DNA of 64,000 bases from Paraphysomonas bandaiensis (Eukaryota > Chrysophyceae). Shown one piece after another: positions 1 through 11,839 of this stretch (positions are counted from its first letter, which is position 1; every line of letters begins with the position of its first letter). The notes under the pieces were generated by a model that ran no database searches, was not told the origin of the DNA, and was given only the letters and a program-made list of their open reading frames with translations. Made by a program: the position numbers and the translations under genes. The stretch covers positions 248,001-312,000 of the forward strand of contig CBFFRP010000080.1 of assembly GCA_965644295.1 (NCBI GenBank), in the 5' to 3' direction.

Positions 1-478
1 CTGGCCTAGTTAGCACCAATGAGAAAGATAGCTGAAATGAGAGCGAAGCAGGCTGCTAACAGATCTTGGAACGCAGTTCGCATGAAGCGATTGTATGGTG
101 CCTGCAATGTACTATCAAATACTAGGTAGTTCATGACTCATCAAATACGTTTTCATTATTTTAATTTCATTGCCAACTGTTTTGATTTCTTTCTGGTGAT
201 ATTTATTTATTGTTTCATTTATTACTCTTTGACTTTTCTCACTATATATGAGTACTCTCAGTGGAAGTTATGCATTACACAGGTTACAGTACGTAATAAT
301 CGAATAACAACAAATTTTAAATTTCTTACTCGGTTAGTGCAAATTTTAAAAAGTAGTATCTATAAAATATAATCCATCTCTATGCACAACATGCTACACA
401 GTGTGTATCAATATTATAAATATGGTTAGAATTAGAATAGCATGCTACAAGTCGCCTTGTGATTCTACTTCCCAAGGC

Positions 479-834
479 ATGTTGTCAACAAGCAAATGCG
501 ACACTCACTGTGAGTGTCGAAGTAAGATCGTACGAGAAATGAGTGGTAGTAGAGACTACATGAATGATAAGAGATATTGATTATAATTTATAATTCTCAG
601 CATTGAGTATAAATTTACTTTCTTTTGTTAAGTTAATACTTCTCATATAATGTCGAACTTTGATAGCAATGAGTCACTACAACTTGTATATTCCGTTTTA
701 CTACTATATATTTATCGTCATTCATTCTCACAGTACGATTAACAAGGCTACAATTGTATACTACTGTAATTTAAATACCTTATAACTACAGCTTTCAATT
801 GCTCTCATAGCAGAACTCAACACTCCTCTCAATT
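479..834 (-). repeat. Putative Copia LTR with polypurine tract (minus-strand element)
   Basis: Read on the minus strand, the purine-rich run TTGAGAGGAG (complement of about 823-834) is followed at 822 by TGTTGAGTTC, the way a polypurine tract meets the start of a Copia 3' LTR (TGTTG...CAACA ends). It lies just past the RNase H end of the degraded Copia copy next door, which is where a 3' LTR belongs. The far end at 479, where the plus strand reads TGTTG, is only a guess. Bases 1-478 are AT-rich and show no gene I can support. Confidence 0.35.
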
Positions 835-1151
835 CAAAGCTGTAGATAGACTATTCATTTCACAAGACATAACTGACGGATACGCAACCACCGAAAACCA
901 AACAGGACAAACAAGTGGACGTATGACTCCAACATATCAGCTAGTCTCACTTCACAGTCAACTGATCACCTCTACGTCGTTTGAACGAATTCTCTCTAAT
1001 AACCTCAACAGATGATTTCTGATCCTCTCCTAGACATCTCTTCCTGTGCTTCTCGTAAGTCACACCACACAAAGATTTCGTAAATATGCTGCTGTCTGAT
1101 CATCAGTCCAAACGTTGTACAATATAGTAGTGTTAAAGGGACCATCTGGAT

Positions 1152-2405
1152 CTACGTGTTCCCGAACCCAATGGTACTTGATCTCGATGTGCTTCGAACC
1201 GGATTCAATGCTAAGTCACGATCACTCCTGCTATCCAGGGAAAATGGTATGGGTTCGCGTAGACGAAGTCCTAATTCTTGCATGCCAGCATACATGGCCT
1301 GATAATCACTTTGTATTGATGACATTGAGACAAAAGCCTGTAATATGGACTGCCAGATAAGTGGTCCACCAGCAGCAAACACTATGTATCCAGTCGTAGA
1401 TCGATGTGACACTACATCGCCAGCCCAGTCTGCATCTGAAAAGATATGTATGTCGAAGTGCTTACCACTGAATCGAATACCCTTCCGCACTGTATCCCTA
1501 ACGAACTGTAATTATTGAGTCAATAAACAACATGTAGTAGCCCGAGTAGGTTTATATGCATATCTAGATAACAAACCAACTGCATATGCAATATCAGGGC
1601 GAGTATTCATAGATATATATAACATAGCACCCAGTAGACTGCGATAAGGATAATTATCTACTTCCTCTTTCTCATCAGCTGGGAGATCACTGTCTGCTTG
1701 ATTAATTCTGTCCATGGCTTCAAGAGGTAGCAAAGACTTTTCTTGTTTTTGATGCGGGCCCGAGGAGAAATCAGTGAATTTGTAAACAATTTTCTTCGCA
1801 TATATATGTCTGTTGATCCAGTTGAATGATATCCTGGCCTCAAGTGAAGCGGACATTAAGAAAATGTTCAACTGCTCCGTCATGTCGAAACGGTTGCAGA
1901 ATTTTTTGCTTTTACTTCTGTAATAATATGTTAAAGTCAACACATGCGATGACAATGTCATCCACATACACTTTATGACCTTTATATGCAAAATGATACA
2001 AGCATGTTCTAACACACACGGTCGAAATCCCAGTGATTTGATGAACTTGTTTACGTTTTCGACCATGATCATCTTGGTGAACTACGGAGCCCATATATTA
2101 AGGTTTTCTTTAATTTAAAACAATATTCAGATAGGATTTGAAAATTTGGGGTCGGATTTATGTAAACGTCACCTTCAATATCGGCATAACAGATCGCACT
2201 GAATACATCGAGCTGATGCACAAAAACATACTGAAAACAAGAGCTAACACCAGAATCAAGCAAACAGAGATACTCTTGACCACCGGGGCAAATGTATTCT
2301 CCACATCTACGCCAGACTGTTGACCATATCTTAGTGCTACAAGCCGTGCTTTATGCTTCTTGCTAGAGCCATTCTTGTTGTACTTTCGCTTATATACGTA
2401 GCGAG
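1152..2405 (-). pseudogene. Copia retrotransposon RT (C-terminal part) and RNase H, degraded
   Basis: In several minus-strand frames, in the order expected for Copia pol, I see KHKARLVA, a FAPVVK motif, VHQLDV, KKTLIYGLRSSPR, then YRSLLGAMLY with TRPDIAYAVG, and in the RNase H part FSDADWAGD, HRSTTGYI and WQSILQ. These are hallmarks of Ty1/Copia reverse transcriptase and RNase H. The reading frame is broken by frameshifts and stops between blocks (around 1500, 1850 and 2070), so it cannot make a working enzyme. The 5' part of the same gene lies at 6124-8020, separated by a nested insertion. Confidence 0.85.
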
Positions 2406-4199
2406 ATTTGAGAGGTCAAGCAGCAGGTGAGTTTCAACTACTTCAAACACTTCATGCTAAAAAAGTGCGTTCCGTTCTGCTCTGCGAGCCTCCTTCCATT
2501 TTTCTGCATCCCTGCACTGGAGAGACTCTTCGTACGACTCAGGCTCCCTATAATCAGACTGGTCAGTAATCAATTAGTCATTGCTCGTCTTACACATATT
2601 AACGGCATCTTCCCCATATATAGGGAGTTGATTTCACCCAGAGTAGACATGTTGGTTACCACTCTTTGGGTGCGTACCCTCTTGCCTATAGCAGCCGGGT
2701 TAGCAGTTTGACTGCTAGGGACACACACACTGGTCTCTCTAGACGAAGTGCACACGCTTCTCTCGGGTAAGGCACTTGGAGTCTCCTCACTCCCTAATGA
2801 GTCATCTGCCGTAGACTGTTTGGGTGGCCCACCCCCAGCCGGCATCGATCGCTCCTTACCACCTGCCCCATCGTCACGGGTCGCAGGATTTTCCTGCCAC
2901 CTGTGGGCAAATTATACAACTTAGTTACCCTCAACAAAGTCGGACTCACACCTTCTCGTGGTGTTCTGGGGGATAAGTACAGGAGATATTTCTTCGGGAA
3001 ACTAACGTGAGCCGCAAACATAGTCACCAGATAATGTTCTGCACACTCATACCTGAAGGCGTCTTTGGGCCCTGACGAATAAACAGGCCCATCTCAAGGG
3101 TAACCGAGGTATTGGACTGCCTGCTGAAGTTAAGCATCCGAGATGTTCACCTTGAGAACTAAAAAAATGAAGTCAGTAAATGTCAGGTATATATCAACAT
3201 TCTGCTTGCTCACTGCGTTTGATTTTTCAGTGATTGATGCTGAGTATAAGAATCTGTGTGGCCAATGACCGAGGTATAATGCGTCAAACTTTCCTCGTGG
3301 ATGCATGGCAATGGCAATGATGTGATTAGACCTGTCATGTCTTCTCACACATTTACTGCCTAGTCTTGGTTTCCCTGACTCAGGTCATTGAGATTATATC
3401 AAGGCTCTGGCACTGTTCTCCAAACAGTGTCAAGTGATTTGTGTGTGATTTTATGTTATTTCTTACTTTTTTAGTAGATTTTCATCCGAGCAAAGAAGAG
3501 GTGCACGGCTTCCTACTAGCGTAATGTAAGTCACTCAGGCGAAGATTGCAAGGTGAATGCATGTGCTGGACGAGTGCACATATAATGGAGGGAAGACATT
3601 GGAGTCAGCTTGAATTTGTAACAGATTTGGTAGGCATCTATTTCATGCGTCAGCGTGCAAAATTGCACCAGTGAGACCGCTTCGTGACCGTGGGAGGCCC
3701 CGGCGCTCTGGAGCTACTCTCTATTCTCCCCTCCACACTACCTGCTGCTGTGAACACCACCTTGAAGGGCCCAAACGATCTGCCGCGTATACAGGAGACA
3801 TATGCCGAAGACACCAACCACAAGTTTTTTTTGTGTTAGGACAAGTAGATTGGGCAGGAGCGTATGATTCGGCTTAATCACGCAACTCGTCGTATGCCCA
3901 TCATATACAGTGTATAGCATATACTAAATCGTGTTTGCGTTTTGCTATGAAAAATAATGTATATATAGTAGAGGTGTGAAGAGAACATGCTTTTCAACAG
4001 AATTTTAAAATTATGATCAACATCTGATCTCATCATCATTGTCGTGTTGTATAGTTGAGCACTTGTCGGTGCATGCAATAGTAACTAGATGAGAGTCCTG
4101 TTATGATTAGTGTCGCGCAAGTTGTTAGGTTAGTCGCGGCAACTCACAAGCTTGCGCTTCTTAATAATCAGATTTTCAATATCAGGATCCACTCCTGCC

Positions 4200-4684
4200 C
4201 TAAGAAAGTCTGATTATTACTTTGTTGGCTCTTTACTGATATAGAGTGAAGCTAATTTATACCACAGTATTATTGGTGCACGAATAACAACATCAGTAAT
4301 AATGTTAATCTACGTCTACAGATTCTTTATGTCAGTGCTACTGTATATATAGTAGGTAACAAGCGATATCACCCTCTATCTGTTAGCGCCCCGGAACTAC
4401 TTGTGCACATTCCTGCGAACAGTGCATTTTGTCTGGGGGCCACCTTTAGGTAAAATACCTCTGTTGTACTAGAGGTGGTGGGGACTACTGTATGCACTTC
4501 GGAGTATTGTATAGCATGTGTGCAGGGGTGAGGTCCGTGCTTTTGTACGATCCATCTGTGAAGGTGGCGTCATAGGTATCAGTGTGGGTCGTCGTGTAGT
4601 GCGTGTCGAGATCTGATATCATTTATTGTGGTTCTGTATTGGTGGGAGGTTGGTCGGGGGCTGCTGGTGAGTCGAATGCCAAGT
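4200..4684 (-). mobile_element. LINE fragment (copy 2), internally deleted, with target-site duplication
   Basis: On the minus strand this carries the start of an RNase H domain (FTDGS followed by LTPAH) like the larger copy at 8995-10899, then jumps to the 3' untranslated region, so the middle of the domain is deleted. Its 3' end reads GTAATAATCAGACTTTC, shared with the other copies. It is flanked by a 14 bp direct repeat with one mismatch, GATCCACTCCTGCC at 4186-4199 and GATCCACCCCTGCC at 4685-4698, a convincing target-site duplication. Confidence 0.7.
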
Positions 4685-4863
4685 GATCCACCCCTGCCAG
4701 TGCTCGCTTCTCAATTAAGGTCTTCTGGTAAAATCCGCTGACACTTGTCGAATCAGAGCCAAGTAAAATCGTTCAGCCTCTTTAATAGCTGATGTGACGG
4801 ATGATCACTGTCTCTCCCCTGCTGGGCAGCCATATAATAACATCCTTGAATTCAAATGTCAAC

Positions 4864-5514
4864 TCAAACGGTGAGTACCCCGTTTTTCGCTACTCTCATG
4901 AGTATTGAGAATATACATATATTATAATGGCGAGAGTAACAGTTCCTCCAAGACACAGTCAGCACCTCCACTCGCTTATCAAAAACAATAGCCCGGATGT
5001 GACGAACAACAACAACAACTTCCTTAATGAGACGCTCACATCCGTTGACATGCCTGTTAGCGATTCTAAAGACATAACGAAGACCTGACAGCTTATATAA
5101 CCAATTCCCCAAAGTAGTTCCGATTTCAAATTAGGACCCATGTCTGAGATAATCATATCCGTGACCCCGTATGTGCACCAGCACTTCTATATCGCTGTAG
5201 CCAAGTTGATAGCTGCCATTCCTTTCACTGCATATAGTTGCACCTTCTTCGTAAACAGATTCACCATCATAACACCACAATGTGAGTGAATCCCGATTTC
5301 GAAACTGGTGTAATGGCAACCGCATCAATCCTCAAAAAGCACATCTGGAATGCGGTGGTTTTAAATGTCTTGTGATAGGAATTAAACGCTCCTTCAGGTC
5401 TCTCCGGTTCTTCTGACAGTTGATGCATTCATCCACGAAGTCGGCAATTACCTGGAAAGGCACACCGTGTCCAGGGAAACTGCTCACACAGACGTTTCCA
5501 CGTCTTTTTCGCAC
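4864..5514 (-). pseudogene. Ty3/gypsy-type integrase fragment, degraded
   Basis: Minus-strand pieces show a zinc-binding segment (GHGVPFQVIADFV then CINCQKNR, the second half of an HHCC finger) followed by IISDMGPNLKSELLW and a YKLSGL / NRHVNG-C-ERLIKE region that matches the catalytic-core layout of gypsy integrases (SDxGxxFxS ... NGxxER). The frame changes around 5130 and 5330, so it is dead. It sits inside the insertion that splits the Copia element. A short continuation towards 4700 (AIKEAERFYLALIRQ) may be its C-terminal part. Confidence 0.6.
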
Positions 5515-6123
5515 CCCAATGTCCTACCTGCGCGTTGAAGAGTCTTATACATATATAAACACATACTGTTCGTCCTCAATGTTTCTCACAAATGATCAGA
5601 ATATATTTGATGAATCAACACCGTATCGTATAGAGTAATCAAAGGTCCAAGAAAGGTACAGAGATACAAGTTACTGCTGTTGGTCGTGTGAATGATTGGA
5701 CTACTGTCATTGAATTCTCTGCAGACATAAATCGTTTTTCTTTGCTCTGGAAAAAAGATCAACGATATGGGCTACGAATTTGTTGTGTGGAATGGGATTC
5801 GAATCATTAATAATAAAACTGGAGCGACAGTACTGGAGGGACCTATGATCAACGGAATCACTGCGGTACCAACGCAACAACTACTGTATTAGTACACCAA
5901 ATGACTCAAGCAATGAAGCACGAGAATCAAACTTCACTGGCCAGTATGGAGAGAATGAGCTAGTAGAGCTGTTGCATAGGAGGCTTGTTGGTCATTTCAA
6001 CAAGGGAGCCCTGCCTGACAGAAGCACACACAGGAGAATGCCATTTACAAGATCCAACCTCCAGAGGAAATATTTTTGACAAAAAGACTGTGACAAGTCT
6101 GGCTTTATATTTCTGTATATTGC

Positions 6124-6900
6124 CTAGTATGACACGCATGAGTTTATCAACATACTATAACATCTGATTAGTTTGACCCCAGGGATATCATATGGTCGAC
6201 GAACTATCTTCAAGACGCCTCTTCGTAGAAGAGCTTTCTTTTCTGTTCGTCTGGCTGTTCTCCTCTCGTCTGCCTGAGGAGACCTCCCCGCCTCTAGAAA
6301 ACTGTTTGGTTCACGAACATGCTCACTCACTGCACTTTCATCTAAACATACAGCATTGACATCGGCATCTAGTACTTTCTATCATGATAATTTCTCCTCA
6401 CACCGAAACGTTTGCTAGTCTCCTCCGTAGACGCCTTCTCCGCCCTCTGTGTGTATATGTTCTGTGGATACTCTCTGGGATTTGTACTGTTAGATTGTGC
6501 AACAGTATTGAAAAGTCAGGTACTTCCTGAGTCAAAACTCGTTCAGGTTCTCTCTGAGATGAATCTTCATCAGGTACTCTCTGAGATTTCTCTGCATCAA
6601 GTACTCCCTGAATACCATGATTAACTAGCTGCTCCTGATGGCTCTCAGGTTCTGGGATAGTGGACGTACTCCGTCCATCAGTGGTACTAGAGGCGTCCCT
6701 CGTTCCCGTGTATCCAGGCATATTCCTCTTGTCATTACCTGAACATCTTCGATATGTATGTATACAGCAGGTACCTTCTGTTCATGTGGATTCTCCCCGC
6801 AGTTACTAACGACCGACATCCAACAACGATGATGCCCTTTCTTTCTATTACTCTATAGTGGTCTTGTACAAAGGTCCGTCTTCATCGTCTATGTAAAAAG
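6124..6900 (-). pseudogene. Copia integrase-RT linker and RT N-terminus, degraded
   Basis: The minus strand encodes a charged low-complexity linker rich in E, P, Q and S (about 6400-6720). It is followed by EPNSFLEAGRSPQADE and RPYDIPGVKLIRC, the standard entry into Copia RT (the 'EPxSxxEAxxSPxADEW...' block). The reading frame shifts between pieces. This is the missing first part of the RT that resumes at 2405. Confidence 0.7.
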
Positions 6901-8020
6901 TCTTCACGAGATGCTGATAATCATTCACCGTCTTCGGTCTAGGTGCTGTTCGTACTCACAGTGCGTCAATTTCCGAGAAATATTCTTCCGAACGCGGGGG
7001 TATATTTTCGTCCGTTAATATATGGACAGACGTGACAACCTTATCTGTAGCTGGGATACATACCTGATATCCCACCTTTTGTTTCCGAATATCTCATGAG
7101 AAATCCGACCTTCGCCATGTCATCCCACTCGTTGCGCCTGTCAGCCTTAGGAGTCAGTACACACGTCCTGCACTAGTTCCGGGGCGCTAACAGATAAAGG
7201 GTGATATTGCTTGTTATCTACAGTAACACTGACATAAAGAATCTGTAGACGTAGATTAACATTATTTTTGATGTTGTTATTCGTGCACCAATACTGTGGT
7301 TTAAATTAGCTTCACTCTATATATCAGACTAGTAAAGAGCCAACAAAGTAATAATCAGACTTTCTTACATACGTCCTGCACCCCCACACTCTAAAACAAT
7401 TCAGGCTAGGCGGTTGTCCTGTGACATATTCATATGGAGATATGTATCCTTTGTCCATCTTGGTCGGAAGTCGGATTAGAGTAGTGTAAAACGGGCGGCA
7501 AAATACGCATCTAGCTAGAACTGTACTGGTATAAGCCTGATTGCAATAACATAGCAAGCGCCATTTTTGAAGCAGTACGAAATTTTCTCTCCTCCACAGC
7601 ATTCATCTCAGGGGTATCAGTGGAAGACCATCATGTGAGTTTGAGACATCCTTGGGACCGAAAATAACTTCTAAGTTCTTGATTCACAAGCTCGCCTGCT
7701 CCATCAGCATAATAGTGAGTCGCTCTCAATTTGTGAACTGTTGTAAATATCTCCTTCGAACACCTCTCTAAAAAACTCAATGACTGACTCTTTAGTGCAC
7801 TGGCTGAGTCCTTTTACCAAGAACATCCTACTCGGGTGATGGGTGATTTTGACCACATTGCGCTCGCCTCTATATATGTGCAGAAGTACTGTATTAAGAA
7901 ATACTTGCACATCCGCAGATATATCCGGCTTGATGTTTGTGTATCATCCTTTCTTCGAAATGAAACCCTTGTAATTTTTGATCTAGCGCATATATGACAC
8001 AAACACATTTTCTTCAATGC
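6901..8020 (-). pseudogene. Copia integrase, degraded and carrying a LINE insertion
   Basis: Minus-strand motifs in order: CHICARSKITRVSF (GAG-pre-integrase zinc region), GAGELVNQELRSYF (DNGxEF-like position), TPEMNAVEERKFR (the E of the DDE triad, 'NGVAERxNR' type), RLPTKMDKGYISPYEYVTG, and VWGCRTYV. After the LINE fragment at 7174-7370 the coding pattern continues with LTPKADRRNEWDDM. Several frame changes and missing acidic residues make it non-functional. At about 8000 it abuts, head to head, a plus-strand Copia RT. Confidence 0.75.
7174..7370 (+). mobile_element. LINE 3' end fragment (copy 3), 5'-truncated, with target-site duplication
   Basis: This is an inverted match to about 4202-4400, the 3' untranslated end of the LINE, ending in GTAATAATCAGACTTTC. 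It is bounded by an exact 11 bp direct repeat, ACGTCCTGCAC, at 7163-7173 and 7371-7381. It landed inside the Copia integrase, whose coding pattern resumes on the far side. It is a short 5'-truncated copy of the kind target-primed reverse transcription leaves. Confidence 0.75.
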
Positions 8021-8994
8021 ACTAGGGAATCTTCAGGAATAGTCAGAGGAAGAGCCATATATACGTTCGCACCGGTTGTCAAAGGGATAACTATCAGACT
8101 TGTGATTATTGCAATTGCTTTTATGTTTCACATGCATGTACACCAGCTCGATGTCAGCTCTGCATTTTGTTATGCGAACTTAGATGAAGACGTCTACATG
8201 TACCGACCTCCATATGACGAACTCAGCGATGGATGGTGCTTTAAACTCATCAAAGCGCTGTATGGTTACAATCCTCACCGCGCCAATGGAATTGCTACAT
8301 CCTCACACCGTTGCCATCGAATGCACAAGAATTACTAGCTGCAGAACGGGAACTTACATCAGAACGGGAGAGGACTGGGTCTCAAATTTTCCGTATCGTA
8401 GTATTATTGGAGCAATCCTGTATCTCGCACTTCATACAAGACCAGATCTTGCCTTTGCGATTGGACAACTATCGAGATACAGCAGTAAGCCTACGTGTAT
8501 GCATCTTGTCGGTTAGCAATTCATTTATTGAAATACTTGAGAGGAACGACGAATAAAGGGATCAAATTCAGTGGAACTAAATTCGATTTACATGTGTTCA
8601 GTGATGCGGACTCGGCAGGTGATATACTCACGAGACGTTCGACAACGGGATATATTGTATTCTTATGTGCAGGAGCTATTGCATGGCAGTTGTTACATCC
8701 AGCATGGAGTCCGAATATATGGCTGGGTATGCTGCAATGAAAGAATTGGTCTGGCTTCGGGGAGTGCTCCGGAACTAGGACTATCGCTAACGAAGCCAAC
8801 TCCATTCTTCATTTACAGCAAGAGCGCTAAAGATTTATCGGAAAATCCAGTGTATCATAAACGATCGAAACATATACAGATAAAGTATCACTGGGTACGG
8901 GAACACGTCAATGGTAAGTTCCCAACAGCCAGGCTAAACATTTTTCAACTAAAAACATGGCTGCTGACATTCGTTTTATCCTATAAGATGACTA
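7994..8994 (+). pseudogene. Second Copia RT-RNase H fragment (plus strand), degraded
   Basis: Plus-strand pieces show FAPVVKGITIRL, VHQLDVSSAFCYANLDEDVYM and FKLIKALYGY (RT), then YRSIIGAILYLALHTRPDLAFAIG, LKYLRGTTNKGIKFSG, FSDADSAGD, RRSTTGYIVF, and KSAKDLSENPVYHKRSKH-type RNase H ending in KYHWVREHVNG. There are frame changes near 8340, 8500 and 8740, a deletion in the RT catalytic region, and no upstream integrase in this orientation. The end of the element is cut by the LINE insertion at 8995. Confidence 0.8.
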
Positions 8995-10899
8995 TGTGTG
9001 AAAGTCTGATTATTACATGAGAACGGTTGCGTACAGAAACTAGTTTATGTCTATAGACTAGCTAATAACTAGATTTGCTATATACTACTAGTGGCGGGCA
9101 ACCGTCTCGGGACTGCTTGTGCATCGCTGCGAGCACCATGGTGCAACCGTCCCTTGTAGTGAGGTTAGTCGGGGGGTCTACCTTTGGGCAATGTGTCTGG
9201 CGGGCCTGTGCCATGGATTATGTGGGGGGTGGGTGAGGCGAGATGTATATGAGAGTGCAAGTCGGTGGTGGAGATGGTGCTGGTTGTTGAGGTGGGGTTT
9301 CGGCTACAAGTAAGGAGAAGTTGTTTCCGGAGTGGTTGCCCTTGCCTCTGTCGGGTCTGGGCTCTTGCAGAGAGTGTAGTTCGTGGGGTGGATGTCGCCT
9401 GGAGTAGCTGGAGTACTTTTGGTGTCGGGTGGGTATCCTGGGGCTGGCGTTGCTTTGCGTGTGTCGGGACCGGTGTCGCCGGTGCCGTGTCTACGTTGTG
9501 GTGTCTGTGTCCCCTATTGCGAAGCATGCGGAGCCCTCCATCATATAGGGGGAGTAGGATAGAGGCGATGGATTTTTCTAGGGCGTGGAATTGATGTTCG
9601 AGCAGTGAGCTGGATATGTGGCGTCCGAATGCGTCGGCCATTTGTGTGGCAGTAATGTGGCCGGTCCAGTAGCGCTCAACCTGGGGGGTGGTTGGGTTCC
9701 ATGCGGCTTTGGCTAGTTTGGTTATGGCGGTGTAAAACCAGGGATGGGGGAGCGTGCGTGTGCGAAGTTTGTCAAGCTTATTGTGGTGTGCTTGGTGGAC
9801 ATCTTCACGTATGTGAATGATGTCAGGGTGAGTGCAGGTGAGAAGCATGTGCGCCAAGTTGTCTGTGGGGTGTGCACAGTCTGCGCATGTGGAAGCCGTT
9901 GTGCGATCATGTCCGGATTTTCCTTTGGCTCGGTTTCTACCCATTGCAAAGGATTTGTCCCATACGTATGCCGTCTCGCGTATACGCTCTGCGAGGGGGA
10001 TGTAGTGTTTGGAGGAGTTATGGGTACGGAGGGGATGGAGCTTGTGTGGGAGCCTTGTTCCGCTGCGTGTCCAATACTGCGGGTCTCGTTGCGTTTGTGC
10101 AGCATACATGCTATCTCGTCGGAGGGTGTATTGATGGAGGTCCCACTGGTGGTGGAGATCTGTAACGTCTCCTAGCATAGGACCGAGGTCTGTGAGGAGG
10201 TGTGTATCGTATCTACGCCAGTGCCATTGACCCGTGGTGAAGAATTCTTCCAGTATGTGCGTAGCGTCAGTTGTGACAACACTGTAGTTGGAGGCTCCGA
10301 GCACTTTGTCTAGTGTCTTCCAGTCGCCGCTGGCGGCGGCGTCAGCTATATAAATGCCGTGGTCAGTGTAGGTCCAGTTGCTTTGATCTTGTGTTCTACG
10401 TTCGGGATGCGAGCGCGTCCATTGTATTGGACGCTGTTTAAGAGCTGTGGTGGCGAGACATTCGTAAAATATTCCCTGGGGCTTTGTTCCGAGGGCGCGC
10501 CGTCTGTGTGAGAGGGCCTCTTTGGTCCGCGTCTGTACCGCCTGGCAGTCAGTCCAGATTGGCACGGAAGAGTGGAGTACATTGGAGAATGTCAGTGCTG
10601 CTGACATTGCAAGGGTTTCGTATGTGTATGCGTTGAGGCCAGGCGCTGTGTGCTGTGGTGCCGTAAGTTGTAGGATTTTGGTTTGTCTGTGACCCCAGGT
10701 GTTCTTGGGCGGGAGCCATACAATTGCAGCTCCTCCGTCGTGAGAATTGGGCTGTGTGTGGGTGTTGCCGAGTAGGTGAGCAGGGGTGAGGTGTGTGCGT
10801 GTGAAGGATCCATCCGTGAAGATGGCTTTGTAAGCATATTTGTGATCATTGTACAGTTGTAGCTGTGATTGGACTTTGTCAATGGTAGCTCGGAATTGT
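8995..10899 (-). mobile_element. LINE (non-LTR retrotransposon) copy 1, 5'-truncated, flanked by 13 bp target-site duplication
   Basis: The direct repeat TATAAGATGACTA occurs at 8982-8994 and again at 10900-10912, bracketing the element exactly. The element reads on the minus strand: it starts inside the RNase H domain (5' truncation, no RT left) and ends with a 3' untranslated region whose terminus (about 8999-9016) matches the ends of the two other copies. There is no poly(A); the end is followed only by CACACA. It inserted into the tail of the plus-strand Copia fragment. Confidence 0.85.
9165..10898 (-). pseudogene. LINE pol C-terminal fragment: RNase H and zinc knuckle
   Basis: The open frame runs from the truncation point to a stop at 9165. 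RNase H residues appear in order: FTDGS (first Asp), YETLAM (Glu), WTDCQAV (Asp), GIYIADAAA (last Asp), so the four-residue D-E-D-D set is intact. Further on, CADCAHPTDNLAHMLLTC is a C-x2-C-x(n)-H-x4-C knuckle as found after RT in many LINEs. The C-terminal 130 residues are Pro/Thr/Ser/His-rich and of unknown role. RT and endonuclease are absent, so it cannot move by itself. Base composition is visibly more GC-rich than the neighbouring sequence. Confidence 0.8.
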
Positions 10900-10960
10900 T
10901 ATAAGATGACTAGATGATATACATAGCTGTAGCATAATGACGATTACTCGTTTCTACATT

Positions 10961-11839
10961 ATTGAGGAGGAGTGTTGGAATACGTATGTTGAAGGTCTTC
11001 TTATTTAGCAATAGGCGTTAAGAACTCGTTCCGATATAGTGGCTAGTTGAATGCTAGATCTACTAGTTAGACCTCTACCCATAACTAATCAGCACAAATT
11101 CTATTATCCTACTATTTAGCGCTACAGAAGCTGCTTGTGCGTCGCCGCAAGCACCAAGGTGCAACCACTTCCGTTCTTTTGGAAGACGTATGGATCTCTA
11201 AGATAGTACTGTAGAATACGTTAATACAATGTGAAAATCAGTAATACGTAGTCAAAGATACTATATAGCTATAACTGTGAAACTGAATTATTGTATCATG
11301 ACGATTCAAGATACGGAAGTTGAGCAGTGGTTGACATGAACGAAATAATTTATTATGTTGTTTACATGTTTTACATGACAACGCACACTATTGTGTATGA
11401 AATGATAATAAAGAGTCTATCTACTGTAGGTTAATAACAATAAAATCTTAATTGTGAAGATGACCAATAGTCAATACTCCTTATAGATCTGATATATAGC
11501 AGACAACAGCCAAACGCTACCAAGATGGAAATTGACATAACTGAACCATACTTTCACTCTATGCTTAGATATAAGTTAGAAAGATATAGTAACGTATACT
11601 TATAATCAATATCACTTGTCAATCGCCAAATTCGTATTGTCTCAACTACCGATCATATCCATACAATAGATATCACGATCTTATGCGGTCAATATATTTC
11701 AGTTTCACTACTATGACAGCTATCATAACATTAGTTCTCATAATACAGTCAACCACTTCTGTATTCTTCCATTAACAGTGAGAAGTCAAATATCTTTGAA
11801 CTATTGCTTTCAATTGCTCTCAAATAGCAGAACTCAACA
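10961..11839 (+). repeat. Putative Copia LTR preceded by a polypurine tract
   Basis: The plus strand reads TTGAGGAGGAG and then TGTTGGAATACG at 10973, a polypurine tract followed by an LTR start. The proposed LTR ends CTCAACA at 11839, giving TGTTG...CAACA ends. It follows directly after the plus-strand Copia fragment once the LINE is ignored, so it may be that element's 3' LTR. Inside it, about 11115-11180, is a stretch like the LINE 3' untranslated region (GCTGCTTGTGCGTCGCCGC). Confidence 0.45.

Larger units (their letters stand above)
2406..6153. mobile_element. Nested insertion splitting the Copia element
   Basis: The minus-strand Copia RT stops at about 6153, right after the motif GVKLIRC, and resumes at about 2405 with VYKRK. 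In intact Copia elements these two motifs are adjacent (CKWVYK type). The roughly 3.7 kb between them is therefore an insertion or a composite of insertions. It contains a Ty3/gypsy integrase fragment and a LINE insertion. The rest (2410-4180 and 5640-6120) holds only short unrecognised ORFs. The exact ends and any target duplication are not resolved. Confidence 0.55.

Noticed and set aside
2570-2845. Pro/Ser-rich minus-strand ORF of 91 codons that could be a retrotransposon gag piece
   Set aside because: No zinc knuckle or conserved gag motif is visible; composition alone is not enough.
3040-3710. 5S rRNA-like words (GAAGTTAAGCATC near 3127 and GAGACCGC near 3673)
   Set aside because: Spacing to a CATACC-like start is about twice what a 5S rRNA allows, and the two parts lie more than 500 bases apart; at best a chance match.
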